Source of the DNA: Pseudopyrenochaeta lycopersici
Lineage: Eukaryota > Ascomycota > Dothideomycetes > Pleosporales > Pseudopyrenochaetaceae
Assembly (NCBI GenBank): GCA_003313425.1
Contig: NHZP01000015.1
Span: forward strand, 372,001-436,000
Reading direction: 5' to 3'
Length of the DNA: 64,000 nucleotides
Below, piece after piece: positions 1 to 12,849 of the stretch. The notes under the pieces were generated by a model. The model saw only the letters and a list, made by a program, of their open reading frames with translations. It was not told where the DNA came from and searched no databases. Position 1 is the first letter of the stretch; every line of letters begins with the position of its first letter. The position numbers and the translations under genes are program-made.

Positions 1-432
1 ACCCGCGATGGCGGTTTTTTCATGGTGCTCATTATCCGACTTTCGGCCATTCCATCGCATTTCTCCACTGCCGTGTTCTCCACCTGCGACGTCAAGTTCT
101 GGCATTTCGTTGTTTCAACGTTTCTCTCGCTACCCAAGCAGATATTCCTTGTTTACTTGGGCGTACTACTGGTGCAGAAGAGTAGTGACAACTTGATCAA
201 GACAATTATGTTTGGCACCGTGTTTTTGATCACGATCGCGATGGGCGTGTGGATTTGGATCAAAATGAAGAATGTGAAGACTGTTCTACTGGAAGAGCAG
301 GAGCAGAGACGCGTGCAGAAGTTGGGAGGTGCAGAGATTGTGCCGACCGTTAAGGATGCGTTCGAGAGGCGGGATGATGAAGAGCCAGGAGAGTGGACAA
401 CGCAGCCGACGCAGCCTCATCGGATGGTATGA
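1..432 (+). CDS. TVP38: Golgi membrane protein TVP38 (SNARE-associated/DedA-like family), 3' part only
   Basis: The frame is open from the first base of the window and ends with TGA at 430-432, leaving the last 143 residues. The fragment opens inside the conserved family block: a basic residue in a hydrophobic stretch (LIIRLSAIPSHF), a phenylalanine-rich helix (STCDVKFWHF) and the LPKQIFLVYLGV segment. A further membrane helix follows (about residues 70-85 of the fragment, IMFGTVFLITIAMGVWIWI). The tail is charged and hydrophilic and looks cytosolic. Tvp38/TMEM64 proteins are multi-pass proteins of the late Golgi; the fungal one was found with Tlg2 vesicles, and the wider family includes lipid scramblases. 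The start and upstream helices lie left of the window. I see no break. Family assignment is by motif recognition. The ATG at 22-24 is internal, because coding sequence continues upstream of it. Confidence 0.85.
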   Translation, partial: TRDGGFFMVLIIRLSAIPSHFSTAVFSTCDVKFWHFVVSTFLSLPKQIFLVYLGVLLVQKSSDNLIKTIMFGTVFLITIAMGVWIWIKMKNVKTVLLEEQEQRRVQKLGGAEIVPTVKDAFERRDDEEPGEWTTQPTQPHRMV

Positions 433-701
433 TCACAAGGACCATTAAATACAGTCTATATAAATAATGACGTAATGATTAATGACCAATTTAGTACTTA
501 TTTGTCCTTCGTCAGTATCATACTGAACAAAGCGACTGATATAAAGCGAATGAACCACTGCCATATATTCTCTTTCACTAGATATGCCGTCGAAGGATGC
601 CCTCCCCTGTAAATACGAGACTGTAGGTGTGCATTCTACTTCCGATGTATTCCCAGCCTGTTTTCAACAATTGATTCAAAAGCAAACATGTTGAGACAAA
701 T

Positions 702-1631
702 TCACATATAGACCTTATTAACGCCCTTAACCCTGCCGACATTCGCCTTCGCGTCAGCACCCAACCAATCTTTAAGCTGTTGACTGAGACCTCCTTTGGT
801 CTCCTCGCTTAGTCCGGCTGCCCAATTCACCTGACCTCTCAAGAAAGGGGCATTATACGCGCCGAATAGTAGCGCTCGGTCTTGGCCTTTTGTGATGTTC
901 TTGCCGGATGTATGCCTACAGAAGGTGACGTTAAATCTGCCTGCTTTGTTGGTATAAAAATCGACTGACTCACCACACACGGCCTTCCATGCAGATAATT
1001 GAACCAACCTTCGCTTCAAATGGCACAAGCATCTCCTCCGCATCCGCCGGAACATCTGTGCGAGTTACCCATTTATGGGATCCGGGGATGTATAATGTGG
1101 AACCGTTCTCGAACGTCGCATCAGTGAGACACCTATCGGAGGTTTAAGCAGCCGCATAAACCCGAGAAGGGCAAGGAATCGGACTGACCATACAACATTC
1201 ATGGCCCAAGCCTGCACCCACGGATCCGGGCACTGCAAACTCAAATCACTGTGTAACCCCATACTGCCGCTTCCCGGACGTGCAATATTGGCTGTGAAGT
1301 TACTGATCAGGAAGTCCCCGTCGAAAGCTTCATAGAGGCTTTGGACCATGGTAATGGCTGTTGGGTGGGCGATCAAGTCGATAAAGATGGAGTCAAGCTC
1401 CATTAGATCGAAGACCCGCACGTTGTTCTCATTGGGATCAAGATCCGGCAAGTATGTCTCATTGCCTTTTCCGCGTGATTTCTCGGCGGCCTTCCATAAC
1501 CGATCGAGTACTTCCTTCGCCTTATCAGGCGAGAGTACATCTGGTATAATGCAATAGCCCTCATTTTTCAGTTGTTCTTGGTATTCTGTGAGATTGCGGC
1601 CGTCTGCTTCGGGGAATTGGGTGGACGTCAT
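702..1631 (-). CDS. Phytanoyl-CoA dioxygenase (PhyH) family Fe(II)/2-oxoglutarate oxygenase
   Basis: Three exons read right to left: 1631-1189, 1132-974 and 915-702, with introns of 56 and 58 bp. Together they give 271 residues, a normal length for small fungal PhyH proteins. The iron ligands are visible as His127-x-Asp129 (GLHSDLS) and His202 (RVWHTSG). Arg214 (GQDRALLF) is the likely 2-oxoglutarate anchor. The family hallmark FENGSTLYIPGSHKW sits just after the first intron and is recovered only when that intron is removed. The enzyme should hydroxylate a small organic substrate using O2 and 2-oxoglutarate; the substrate cannot be read from sequence. No peroxisomal PTS1 is present (the C-terminus is KVYM). 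The gene lies 357 bp from the end of a same-strand anion:cation symporter, which suggests but does not prove shared use of one substrate. Confidence 0.9.
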
Positions 1632-1988
1632 CGTTACACCACAGATGGTTTCCTCGTTGGATTTGCATGCGTACGTAGTTTGTCTTACGCTAAGACCAGA
1701 TATATCTTAAGCTACAATATGAGATCTTTCTCTGGGTGAGTCAAAGTCGTAGAGTCGTTGTTACCGAGGGCAGGGGAAATGGGGAGGGGCATCAGCAGCG
1801 CTAACCAGCCTCAGGCATCTGCGAGATAACATGGTGACACAGCCGATCCTATAAACAAGACCAAACCCTTGGCTTTAGCTCTCTGATATATGTTTTGCAT
1901 GACAGTATGCTTAAGCCTATTATGCACGAATTCTTCGCATTTCCTGCCCGAACTTTGAGGAATGACCGAGCGTTATATGCAGACCCTA
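1632..1988. other. Intergenic spacer between the transporter and the PhyH gene
   Basis: This 357 bp stretch holds the 3' end of the transporter and the promoter of the dioxygenase. It contains no convincing open frame. I could not pick out a specific operator or TATA element. Confidence 0.6.
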
Positions 1989-3616
1989 TCAAGTCGTATA
2001 TCTGAACCATGGCACATCATCCGCCAACTCTCTCTCCAATAACTTTTGTTCATCCGTTAACTCCTGCATTCCAACATCCACGGCTATTTTGTCTCGTCTT
2101 GCATTCTCCAATCGGCACCATGTCGACATGAACAGGGTTAAAAAGAAAGCCATGCTGGAAATATCAGTGTGTAGTTCACGCGAAAGTGAGAAGCCTTGCG
2201 ACTCACCTAACAATTCCAATCAAGAGACTATGCCCAATTATGAACCTTGGGCCGTCACGGCTCAAATAAACATAAGAAGCGATAATTCCTCCACAGTTTC
2301 CACCCATAACCTGCATCGCAATGCCGGTACCACGCTTCAGACTACCGCCAATATTGCCGCTGTTCCATGCCATTCCGAGTGGTATCTGGGGGTAGATACC
2401 AATTGCAGCTAACACAGTGCCTGCATACTGCACGCTTGGTTTAGCCGTAGCTGCGAGCATCGCAAAGCCCGCAATAGCTACTAGCTGAAACCCCATGAGG
2501 AACACACCGCGTTTGCGCACCTTGTCCGCATACCAACTCGCAATTATGGTGAAGAAACAAGCACAAACGTAAGGAGGAACGGACATGAGCTGCGCATCAT
2601 TCGCCGTGTAGCCCATGTTCTTGATGATCGTCGGAAGAAACAGAGCGAAAGAGTAGATGGGGCAGAAGCCAGCCATGCAAATAAGCATGAAGATGTATAT
2701 CTTCCAATCGGTAAGGGCTTGATAGACATATTTCATGTCAAAATCATTGGAAAGATGACCGTGATCTGCATGGAGACGGCGTTGGACCTCGTCCCGCTCT
2801 TTATTCGACAGAAATCGCGCACTACTCAACTTAGTTCCCAGATATTTATGAAGAATTGGATGCGGGAAAAACTCACGTTGAAGGGTAATCATATATGCAC
2901 CAATACGTGATAATCGACACCAATATGCTAAGTAAGCCTTCGAGGATAAAGATCCAACTCCAAGCTGCCTTGCCACCTACGCCGTCCATTTCAGCGATAC
3001 CTCTGGCTAGGATTCCGCCGAATGCCCCTGCCAAGGTTGCCGCAGAGAAGAATAGTGCCATGCGAAAGCCACACTCGTTACGCACATACCACTGCGTTAT
3101 ATAGTAGTTCACACCAGGGAATAGACCACCTTCGAATACCCCTAGGAAAACGCGAGTGGCCATAAGTCCAGAATAGTTCTTGACGAAACCTTGACAGATC
3201 ATTGCTAAAGACCAGAAGAACATAATGAATGTAAGCCATAGTGACGGTCGCGTCCGCTTCATCATAATGTTGGACGGAATCTCAGCGGCTATATAAAATG
3301 GAAAAAGAACGGCGAGGCAGTCATTGTACTGGAGACCGTGTAGCTTTAGGTCTCGTTCAAGATGGTCGAGGCGTGCGTTGCCGATGTTGGTGCGATCGAG
3401 GAAGCAAAGGCTGAAGTCGTCTGGATAAGTGTCTGTTGGTGGAAATGCTATTGAAGTGAGAGGACCTTACAGGTAGATCAAAGACATGAACGGAATGATG
3501 TGCCAGTCTAATCGACGTAAAAGCTTCTTCGTCGCTGCTTGGTCGAAGCCCTGCGATTCTACTTCTCCAGATGCGAAGTCAACCGCAGTATCACTAGGCC
3601 CCTTCTTTTCCGCCAT
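1989..3616 (-). CDS. MFS transporter, anion:cation symporter (Dal5/Tna1-like) family
   Basis: Four exons: 3616-3471, 3410-2877, 2821-2207 and 2154-1989, with introns of 60, 55, 52 bp. The product is 486 residues. The first exon ends in the usual entry to helix 1 (RRLDWHIIPFMSLIYL), and the second opens with the family motif FLDRTNIGNA. Further landmarks are TRVFLGVFEGGLFPGVNYY in helices 4-5, the central cytosolic DYPSTARFLSNKERDEV block that the third intron interrupts, and the C-terminal ENARRDK after helix 12. The family imports small organic anions such as allantoate, nicotinate, pantothenate or biotin precursors at the plasma membrane. The substrate here is unknown. The adjacent same-strand PhyH oxygenase suggests uptake followed by oxidative breakdown of a carboxylate. 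The start was chosen at the ATG beginning MAEKKGPSD, the only Met before helix 1 in the open frame. Confidence 0.9.
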
Positions 3617-6452
3617 TATGGTCAACAATGCGGCGACTTGGGATAATTCTGGGTCAAATTACGGGGTCTTGAAACTGACTTAAATAATCGTTTAGCTGGG
3701 TGCTGACGGTTCTGTGTGGAACCGCGGTCTAGACTCGCATCAAATCAATACAACGGAAAGATGCAGATTTGGGAATCGCTTGGTTGTGTGTCCCCAAGCT
3801 GTGGTCCTTATCTCATGCGCTTGTCTACTTCCATAATGATGCCCCGAGACCGACGATCTTGTAACACCGTAAGTGGATGCTAAATGGCGGTAAATTTGAG
3901 TCGGTAGCGCAGAACTGAGAGATCGGTCAGCCTGGAATACCCCATTGTCCGTAGATATACATGAGGTTAGAATGTCTGAGTGAGCTAAGGTCATGGCGAT
4001 GCTTGAGTGGTCAAGCAATAAATCTTATGTGGGTGAGCTGACATGCATTCAGGCCTGCAACTTAATAACCCGACGATTCTCGCCTAGCCACCTAGACCAG
4101 TCACACGATTTTCATTCTTCGTTCCAGAACTCGTCTTCTGTCTCTTGCACCCTTGCCATTCACCCACGTCTGCTCTTTTTTGCCGTGCATTTGATACATC
4201 TTGGCGGCGTAATCATCTTCTCCCACAACCTCGGGCAGATGCTAAAGGAAGAATGCTTATTCGCAGTCAGAATAGGACCTTGATGGCGCTGATATTGTTC
4301 ACAAGTTTCTGGCCTGCAAAAACCACTATTGCAAGGGCGGAACAGTGTTTCAGATGCCGAAGGATGGCACGCGTAGATGTGGTGAATGAGGAGACACATA
4401 ATAATTTAAACAGGGCGAAGGGATCTGGTGTGGTTCGGTTCCTAGTAATGCATTGTCTTGAGCTGGTAGTTCTCAACCTTTCAGTGCTGGAGATGGCACA
4501 GACAATCAGCGAAAGATTAGTAGGGAACGTAGCAATAGATCTGCTTTGAAATACTGTTGCTCCTTCAAATATGCTCTTCCATCTCGTTTTCATGGTGCGA
4601 CTCCAGACGAAGTGTCGTTGGGCCATTCACCAGGCAAACAGATGTTCCAAGATTAGTCTCGCGATCCACTCGCAACATCCGCTCGTCAAAGCTGGCGCAG
4701 CAATGGAGGTACGTAATTAGTCGACTTCCTTGCCATAGTGTACAAACGATAAGAAGATGTATTTTCGTCACTTTCGAATCAGCTGCCAGCGTGGGCCGGC
4801 GAGCAAGCCAAAAGCAATGTTTAGGCTTGGAGTGACGTCTTCAATGTTACGCATTTTTAGCGATGGTCAGTGTTTGAATGGTTCCCGTCCGCACTTGTGG
4901 TGAAACGGTAAACCACTGTGTGACGAACGGTGGTTCTGAAAGATCGGTAACACCCGACTGGCAGAGTGTTTGCTCCATATCGTGTCAATGTGTTCAACTC
5001 GGTTGTTGAAGAAGACATGTATGCTGCGTTGTGTTACCATGGAAGAGACAAGACTAGTAATCGCAGATACAGGATAGGTATATTTAACAGAGGTAAAGTG
5101 ATATTAATGGAAATATATTGGCCTAATTCGTGTCCTCTACATGGGTACTTTTGCTGAATTGCAATTGTCCAAACGTTCTATATTGATATCCAGCACTTCG
5201 AAAAACACAAGCTGGAAATGCAGCCACGGATAAAAAGTAGAATTGATACGACATCAAAGTTTTGGATTATCTGCTCGACGACCATCGAGAGGGCTCTGGG
5301 AATTTTAGATGCAGACTGCGTAAATGTTCCGAATGATTTCGCGTTTTAAGTTTATTTTACTAGTAATGGCGAGTGGTAGAATCAAAGTAGTAATTGGAAC
5401 GTATAAAGATGATATGAAGAAGTAAGCTGCCGAGGTCATACTAAGCCTGAGACGTCAGACAAGGGCGGGGGGGAGAATGGCTTGCTTAGCAGGAAGCAAA
5501 GTCAAGGGAGTCAGCAGGATTCTGACGTGTTCACGGCCGGGAGGCCTAAGATTTGTCCAAGCTTCATGACTTTCTGAATTGGTAAAGTCGGCATAGAGAT
5601 GAATTGAATCTCTGTGCTGGAGTGCACGGGACACTTGCGAAGACTAGAGAAGCAAACCAAATTCCAACCGTCAGTAGAGCAAACCGCCATGGTCAGGGGG
5701 CATGCCGAACTGGGGCGAGCAAGCAAGCAAGCGGAGCGCTGCTGAGCAGGAGGTGCTGCGAATAAGGACAATAAACCAGGAGCTTGTTCTGAGAAACCGG
5801 AATAAGGAAATCAGGACAGACGAGTTCATTGTGGCGACTAGCCCTTGTGTTGTAGATAATGCAAGAACACATTGACGTGATTAGATTTTGGAACTGGTTA
5901 GCAAAAATGCGTATCACAAGTTATGCTGGTAGCGTGAAGCGTCAAGGGAGTAGCAATGTCCGCACGTCAAAGAATGGGAGGGGGGGAGCGTTCCTTCCGT
6001 GTAGCACAAGCGGGGAAGGCGCGAGGCGACATTGAGCGGAGAGAAAATATAAACATTGGACCAAGATGTGATGAAAATGATATTTGAACTGGTCTGAAGT
6101 TGGATTTTGATGTGGCGCGACGCGTTAACGCGTAACGAGGCTGGTTTGTCCAGGATGTCATCAGAGAAATCATCATGCACGTGACCCAGTTCGGCTGTGG
6201 ATAACCTCAAATGTTCTTCGGCGCTTTGAGCTCCTCTTCTGTCGCCGCAACACGACTGCCACTCCCACCAAATTGTACCACAAACCCCCTGCGCTACTCC
6301 TCTCGCCGACATAGCACGAAGCAACTACAACTGCATCTTGACATCATTCGCGGCCGAACCAGCATCAGCCACTAGATCGCCTTGCGCACCAAATACAGCA
6401 AAACTTTTGGACTCGACAGCACGCTTGCTTGACAGCCACTTCCACCCTCACA
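3617..6452. other. Gene-free intergenic region, about 2.8 kb
   Basis: Open frames here are short (under about 140 codons), overlap on both strands and show no recognisable motif. The stretch around 5160-5420 is visibly AT-rich. The right end, from about 6180, is richer in C and is probably the promoter and leader of the GYF-domain gene. No RNA gene or transposon ends were recognised. Confidence 0.5.
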
Positions 6453-9400
6453 ATGGCACCTACTTCCTTCGCTTCAGCAGCTGCAGGGAACAACGCGAAC
6501 TCAGCGCGCACAGATTCGGGCGGCGACTGGTAAGTGCAGCACTTTCATACATTTGGTATCTCTTGAACACACTCCGCCCTCGCTTTGAAGCTCTACGTGT
6601 TGGCTCGTGTCGCTACAAGATACAAAATACATGCCCCCGCTAGCCATTAGATTGATTGCTACTGTTATGCCTCGGCCTGCACTCGGTTTGCCTGATACTC
6701 ATGCCACTAGGCCTCGACGCACGAACGGTGCCACGCAAACATTTCGGCGGCCCTCACACGCGACATCCCTGTCCGGCTCGACCACCCAGTCATCCTCGCG
6801 AGACGCTGCAGCGCCCCAGAACTCGTCAAATTCCGGCGTATACGTCCCACCGCACGCTCAGCCGGGACGCAATGGTAGCTCAGTCGAGGGCCGCTATTCA
6901 CGGGAGCAACTTACGCAGCTGTTTCAAGCCCAGCAAGATACCGAAGAACTCGCCGAGGGCCTCTCAAACCTGTACATGGGCGCATGGGAGCCGCACACCA
7001 CAAATGGCGCCTCGGGCGCATCGTGGGGTCGCAAGGAGGAGCACGGGAGGGAGGCTCAGAGCGGGGTCGACCAGTGCTGGGACAGAGATGGCACCACATT
7101 GCCCCTCAGTCTGGCAGACATGACCGACGATGAGAGAGAGGTATGTTCTCGCCCATCGCGCCTTCCAGTTTTACGTGTGGCCTAACCCTTGCTTGCTCGC
7201 TTAGATATTTCTGTCATCCGTCAACTCGCCGCTGAAACCGCCTGCACAAAATACCAACAAGGACGGCACACCCAAGGAAGCGCTTTCCCTACGCAAGACG
7301 TCAATCTCGCAAGCTGCAGGTACCCCATATGGCTTGTCGTCACCCACAACGGCGCGGCCAGGCGCTCGTCGACGCGACACGAGCGAGGCGTATCCATTTC
7401 CCTCGTCGCCTGCAACCTCGAGGTTCGCGCGGGAAGAGTCCAGCGCTGTGACTCCGCCACCCGCACTTGTACGCCGTCGCACAGACTACAAGGAGCCAGC
7501 ATCAGGAGCTCCTAGCGAAGAGCGCGACAAGGAGAAGGGCGCAGCTGAGAATGCTGGTCCCTTTGGATCCCTGAAGCGCACAGCCACCGCGCCTTTTAGC
7601 CCGGCCGGCGCCGCCTCGCCGTGGTCTGCCACTCCGGGCGGGGGCTTCGGAGCGTTCGGGAGCTTTGGTAATCCACAGCCAGAGAAAAAGCCCGGGTATG
7701 GAAGTGTGCGGGGCGAAAGCAGGTTCAAGGGACTGATGGGTAAAACCAGTATTGAGGACTTTGATAAGGCACCAAAGGAAAAGGCGTCTGTTAGTAATCT
7801 AGGTATCGTGAGCGAAGCAGATCCTCCCAAAACAGCGAATTCATGGATGGAGGCCCGCTCGAACCGGCCAACGAGCAACGATACTGATCCATTCCCGGAG
7901 GACGATGTTCCCACGGGCAGTGCTGCTCTCCGCGGCGAAGATGTAAGCCCACCCCGAGCTCAAGGCCTAGGCGCTTTTGGTACGCCTAACCGGCCACACC
8001 CACGAGATGATTCTGGATTTTCGGCATTTGGCATGACTGCAGACAATACTGGTCTTCGCGATATGTTTCATGCGAGAGACAGCTATGCGCATCAAACACC
8101 TCATCGTGGAGGCGAGGGAGGCCATGAGCCAATGAGCCCAACGGATACTAACCCATATCAAAGCCCCGACCACGCGCGAGGCGAGCATGATGATGATTCA
8201 GACGACTCAGACGCTCAAAATACAAACTACCCCGGCATGGGCAGTTTCCAGGTCGACCAGTCCGCAAACCCGGGTATTCACAACGCTTTCGGTGGCCTTG
8301 GAGGACTTGGAAGAGTTTCTGGCCCATTCGAAACTGCGGCCAGCGATCGTAGTCAGACATCTAGTGTTGGACCGGCACGAGGCTTTCCGACTCTTCCGGG
8401 TCTTGGTGGTCTCCCTGGACTTGGAGGCTCTGCGGCCTGGCCATCAGGCCAGCAGACACTAGGTACCCCAATTCGCGAACGTGGTCTAGGAGGCTATGAC
8501 AGCGCTTTCGGAAACGTAGGCGAGGCCCAATCCCCCTCTTTAGCTGGCCTTGGAAGCAGTTCATTGTTTGGAGCCGCGTCAGTGCACGGGCAGGGAACAA
8601 TTGGCCGTTCGAGTAGGCTGGGCTCTCTGTTCCCGGCTGTGTTACAAGAACAGATGAGATCGAATGACCAAAGTCGAGCACTAGATGACAGCTCCTCACA
8701 TGGTGATCGTCAACAGAGCATGACTGGTACGTTCGGCAGGAATGCCTTCGGCGGTCAAGCTTCTGGCAGTGCAATGCCAGCCCGCGACACGGAGAGCCCT
8801 TTCCGCGCAAATCGAAACTTGTTTGAGGATTTCTCTAGTGCTTCTGCGGACGATCATGGTGGGCTGGCTTCAACGTCTGGACTACCTCCGAGCTTGGCTA
8901 CCACATCGCTCTCAATGGCTGCCTTGAACCACACAAAGACCGCACAGCCATCGGCATCTGGTATCAGCAGCCCAGCCTCCAGCCAGCCTCCAGCGGCTCA
9001 GCAGCGCACCATGGTCATGCCCGATCGTATGAGATGGATCTATCGTGATCCCTCTGGCAACACTCAAGGACCATTCTCTGGTCTAGAGATGCATGATTGG
9101 TACAAAGCTGGGTTCTTCTCCCCCGAGCTCTTGGTCAAGAAACAAGAAGAGCCGGATTATGAGCCGCTTGCTCAACTCATCCGCCGTATTGGAAACTCAC
9201 GAGAGCCCTTCTTAGTTCCCCAGATTGGCATCCCACATGGCCCGCCAACTGCTCAGCCAGGAAATGCATGGGCCGGTGCTGGGCCCAGTGCTGGACCCGC
9301 CCCGGGTGCTCAGCCTCCCTTTGCGAATAGTTTCCCAAGCTTTGGAACCACCCTGACTGCCGAGCAACAGAACGCGCTCGAGCGAAGGAAGCAAGAGGAG

Positions 9401-11457
9401 CAATACCTCATGGCTCGTCAGAAGGAGCATTTGGCAGCACAACAGCAAGCGCTTGCCAGATCGGTCCAGATGGGCGGCATGCTCCCGAACCAGCTTAACC
9501 ACCATTCCAGTGCCCACAGTTTGCACAGCCAACCAAGCTATGGTAGCATCACATCCCCAGGTGGCTATCAGCCATCACCCACTCAAGGACCCGCCCCGGG
9601 AGCATCTGTTCCAGGTCTGATTGACAACGCGTTCAGATCTGGCCCAGGACCTGTTCCAGGATTGGGCCCAATTGGTGGGATGGATATGCTGAGCAATCTG
9701 AGAGATGAGGATGTTCCTGCCATGATGGACCGCCTCAATCTTGGACGGACTGGCCAGCCTTCCTTCGGAACTGCCCCGCCACCATTTGGTCAGCAACATC
9801 CAGAGCCCAATTCACATGCACAACAGGTTGCAACCATGCTGAACGATCGTGCTCGCCTTCAGCGTGAGCAAGCGGAGCATGACAACCTACAACGATTTGC
9901 TCCGAATGAGCAGCAGAACGCCCAGGGTTTCGTTGACCGCTTGCAACAATTCAACGAATTGAGGGTTCAGACAGATCTAGAGCAGTCTGCTAGGGGCGCC
10001 CCTCCACCGGAAGGGGTTATCGGAAAGCCCCAGGCATCCGCGGCTGAGTTGCAACACCAATCTGAGTCTACATCGCCCGAGCCGTCTGAGGTTCAGAGCT
10101 ACCCTCCCGAAACTGGAGCCGAGATACCATCCGGCAATCAAGAGCCATTGTCCCTGACTGAGCAGGTGCAGAAGGCAGCTTCAGCCAAACAGTCACCTCA
10201 ACCGCCGACAGCATGGAACAAGGTTGAGCCTGCTATCTTTCCCTTCCCACCAGCTCCATCACAGTCTCCACTTCCAGCTCCGGCTGCACAGAGGAAACCC
10301 ATTGTTGCCGAAAACCTTACCACTGAATCTCGTTCAGGGGCAGCGACTCCCGCAGCCGATACTCCAAGCGCTTCCGTTGCACCTTGGGCAAAGGAGCCTG
10401 CCGAAGCGTCTAGGGGACCTTCTCTGAGAGAGATTCAAGAGGCTGAAGCAAGGAAGGCCGCTGAGCGTGAGGCCCTCGCTGCCGCAGCTCGTCGCGAGGC
10501 TTTCGAAAAGGAGCTGCAAGCGCAAGCACAATCACCTGCTATTCAACCCGGTCTGCCTTCCAGCTCAACTTGGGCAAGTGGTGCTTCTCCAGTTACTCCT
10601 GGCGCCACTGGCGCCGCTGGCGCATCCGTTTGGACCAAACCTGTCGTAGGCAAGACAGCTACCCAGCCTGTATCAAATTCGAAGAAAACGCTTCAGCAAA
10701 TTCAAAAAGAAGAAGAGGCTCGAAAGCAACGAGCTGCTGCTCAAGCTGTCGCTGCTGCCGGTGCATTTGGCGTTGCAGCTCCCGTCACATCTGCTGGGAA
10801 GCGCTATGCTGACCTGGCTAGCAAGACTACACCTGGCTTGGCCTCTGCCCCTGCTGTTAACAGTGCTTGGACTACTGTAGGCGCAAGCGGTAAGGCAAAG
10901 ACTCCGGGGGCCACGACCCCTGCGCCAGTTGGGGTTCGCTCGGCGAGCTCCACCATAGTGCCTTCGGCAGTCAAGAAACCTACTGTGACACGTAGCACCA
11001 CCATGGGGCCTTCATCGGGCAAAGCCAACGCTGAAGAGGAGTTCCGCAAGTGGGCTGTCAATGAACTCCGCCATGACCTGAATAAGAGCATCAATCGTAA
11101 ATATACCTTCCCCGCTCCGATAAACATGACACTAACAGTACAACAGCCGAAGATTTCGTGTCTTCTCTGCTCAGCTTCCCTGCTGACGCGGAACTCATCA
11201 CTGAATCTGTGCACTCGGCCTCTAGCACGCTCGACTCTCGCCACTTTGCTGAAGAATTCTTGCGCCGCCGCAAACTCGCTGACAAGGGCATCATTGATGA
11301 CCGCAACACTTCCTCCCCAGCCGAGAACAAGTCTGCAAGTAGCGGGTGGTCTGAAGTGGCCAAGAAAGGTGGTGCTGCCCCACAACAGCAGAGTGCATCG
11401 CCGCTTGTGACTGGCGATTTCAAGGTAGTGCCGAGCAAGAAGAAGACGAAGAGATAG
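6453..11457 (+). CDS. GYF-domain protein (Smy2/Syh1-like), proline-peptide adaptor
   Basis: Four exons: 6453-6529, 6711-7140, 7205-11096 and 11147-11457 (introns 181, 64 and 50 bp), giving 1569 residues. The GYF domain spans about residues 778-840 and shows the W-x-Y-x-D-P-x-G-x3-GPF core (WIYRDPSGNTQGPFSG), then MHDWYKAGFF and the LVKK strand. GYF domains bind proline-rich PPG-phi peptides. In yeast, Smy2/Syh1 link translation repression, mRNA decay and COPII traffic. Everything outside the domain is low-complexity: Gly/Ser/Pro/Gln tracts, a Gln-rich coil after the domain and an Ala/Lys/Glu coil near residue 1240. The N-terminus after exon 1 (GGDWPRRTNGATQ) is a block I recognise from filamentous-fungal orthologues and supports the 181-bp first intron. 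The C-terminal exon is recovered only by splicing out 11097-11146; reading through would add an unrelated tail. Confidence 0.9.
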
Positions 11458-12103
11458 GCTTTTCTTACTCTTTGCGATGTACACAAATCTGTAAATCGAG
11501 CTATATGCACAAGGTTGCGTCAATGTTGAATGTAGGACTCTTTGGCATGAATGTGGCCCGGCTTGAATGAGTCCTGATGGATGTGTATGTGTGGATGAGG
11601 AGATGATTGGAATGAATGACCATGAGAAATGTTTGATGATGTTGACCAAGTTCACGGTCATGCATGCTTCTGATAGATTTGGCGGGAAAAGCGTGATTTT
11701 GGACGTAACGCCGGATGTGATACGACAGATTACGATATTACGGATGTGTGGGTGAGTGCTATGATAGTATCAAGTACGATAGTGTAATACAAGCTGTCGC
11801 CGTAGACATGTGTCTGAGTCCTTATCTCTCGTCATGCATTTCTGAAGATGAAAGTTCATCAAGGGACAGAACATTCCACTTCTGTAGTGTCGGGTTGGTT
11901 GAAGGCGTAACTGGAGTCAAACTAGCGTAATGCATTTAATAATGGTCATGACGGTTACATTTAATCCCAAACGCCCTGTTACAAAAGGTATCTCAAAAAC
12001 AAGCCATGGGCCAAAACACCGAATCCTCCTGTGTACATGTAGACAGCATAGCTTTCGGCTAATCCTTGTGCCCTCTACCCGGCAATATCCTCGCCTCTGA
12101 TTA
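11458..12103. other. Convergent intergenic region between the GYF gene and SPC24
   Basis: This 646 bp spacer holds two facing 3' ends. It has no supported open frame, no repeat and no RNA gene that I could see. Confidence 0.55.
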
Positions 12104-12849
12104 TTACATTGTCCGCCAGAAATAATTTGTGTAAAAGTGGCGCGAGAACTTGGGGTCGATGTTGACAACATGCACATCTCCCTTGGCGGCATTGCGGATC
12201 ACGGCTTTGTTGTACTCGCCGGTTGTTGTATCAGCTTCGACATCGATGCCGAGTGTGCGGTAGAGCTTGAGCTTCAGACTGAGATGAATGTTAGTTTGAT
12301 GTTTCCTTGTTACCGTGAAGTCGTGCGAGCGGGCTGGTTGCATCGACGCGTATATGGAATGAAAGGGCACTTACACTGTAGCGTCTTCACCTGGTCTCTC
12401 GACAACGCCTCCCTCTACACCCTCCTCTTCAAGTTCTCCTGCCACACCGCTGAGCCGTCGAAGATCCTGCTGCAACCGCTCACCCTCAATCTCCAGATCA
12501 CTCGCCTGCTTCGCAATCTTGAACTTCTCTGTATCCAGTCTCAGTATCTCTGCTGCATGGTTTGTTGGATTGTGCTGGGATAATGTGTGGTTGTGGTTTG
12601 CGCTGAGCGTTTGGTGCGTGCGGTTCAAGGCGGAGAGCGAGGACTGGATAGATTGCAGGTGCTGTGCGCGGAAGGTGCTGAGTGTGGAGAGAGAGTCGCC
12701 GATGCGCAAGAGGGACGCGGTGTCATTTCCAATTTTAAAGTGCGAAGTGCATTGGGCGATAAGCTTTCAGATGTCAGTCTGGTGTTGTGGCTGTTGGGAT
12801 GGTGGTGCAGAGGGGTACCTACAGCGGCGGGATCTTCATCGAGGAGCAT
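12104..12849 (-). CDS. SPC24: Kinetochore protein Spc24 (Ndc80 complex subunit)
   Basis: Three exons: 12849-12823 (only 27 nt), 12763-12375 and 12278-12104, with introns of 59 and 96 bp. The product is 196 residues, typical of the family. The N-terminus MLLDEDPAALIAQ and the following coil (IGDSLSTLSTFRAQHLQ) match fungal Spc24. The coil continues through DTEKFKIAKQASDLEIEGERL. The C-terminal RWD-like globular domain follows, with LKLYRTLGIDVEAD, YNKAVIRNAAKGDVHVVN and the terminal YFWRTM. Spc24 pairs with Spc25 to dock the Ndc80 rod onto the inner kinetochore (Mis12 complex and CENP-T). Two introns split the conserved regions and each restores the frame precisely. The gene shares a 365 bp divergent promoter region with FIS1. 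Confidence is high because both ends of the protein are recognisable. Confidence 0.92.
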
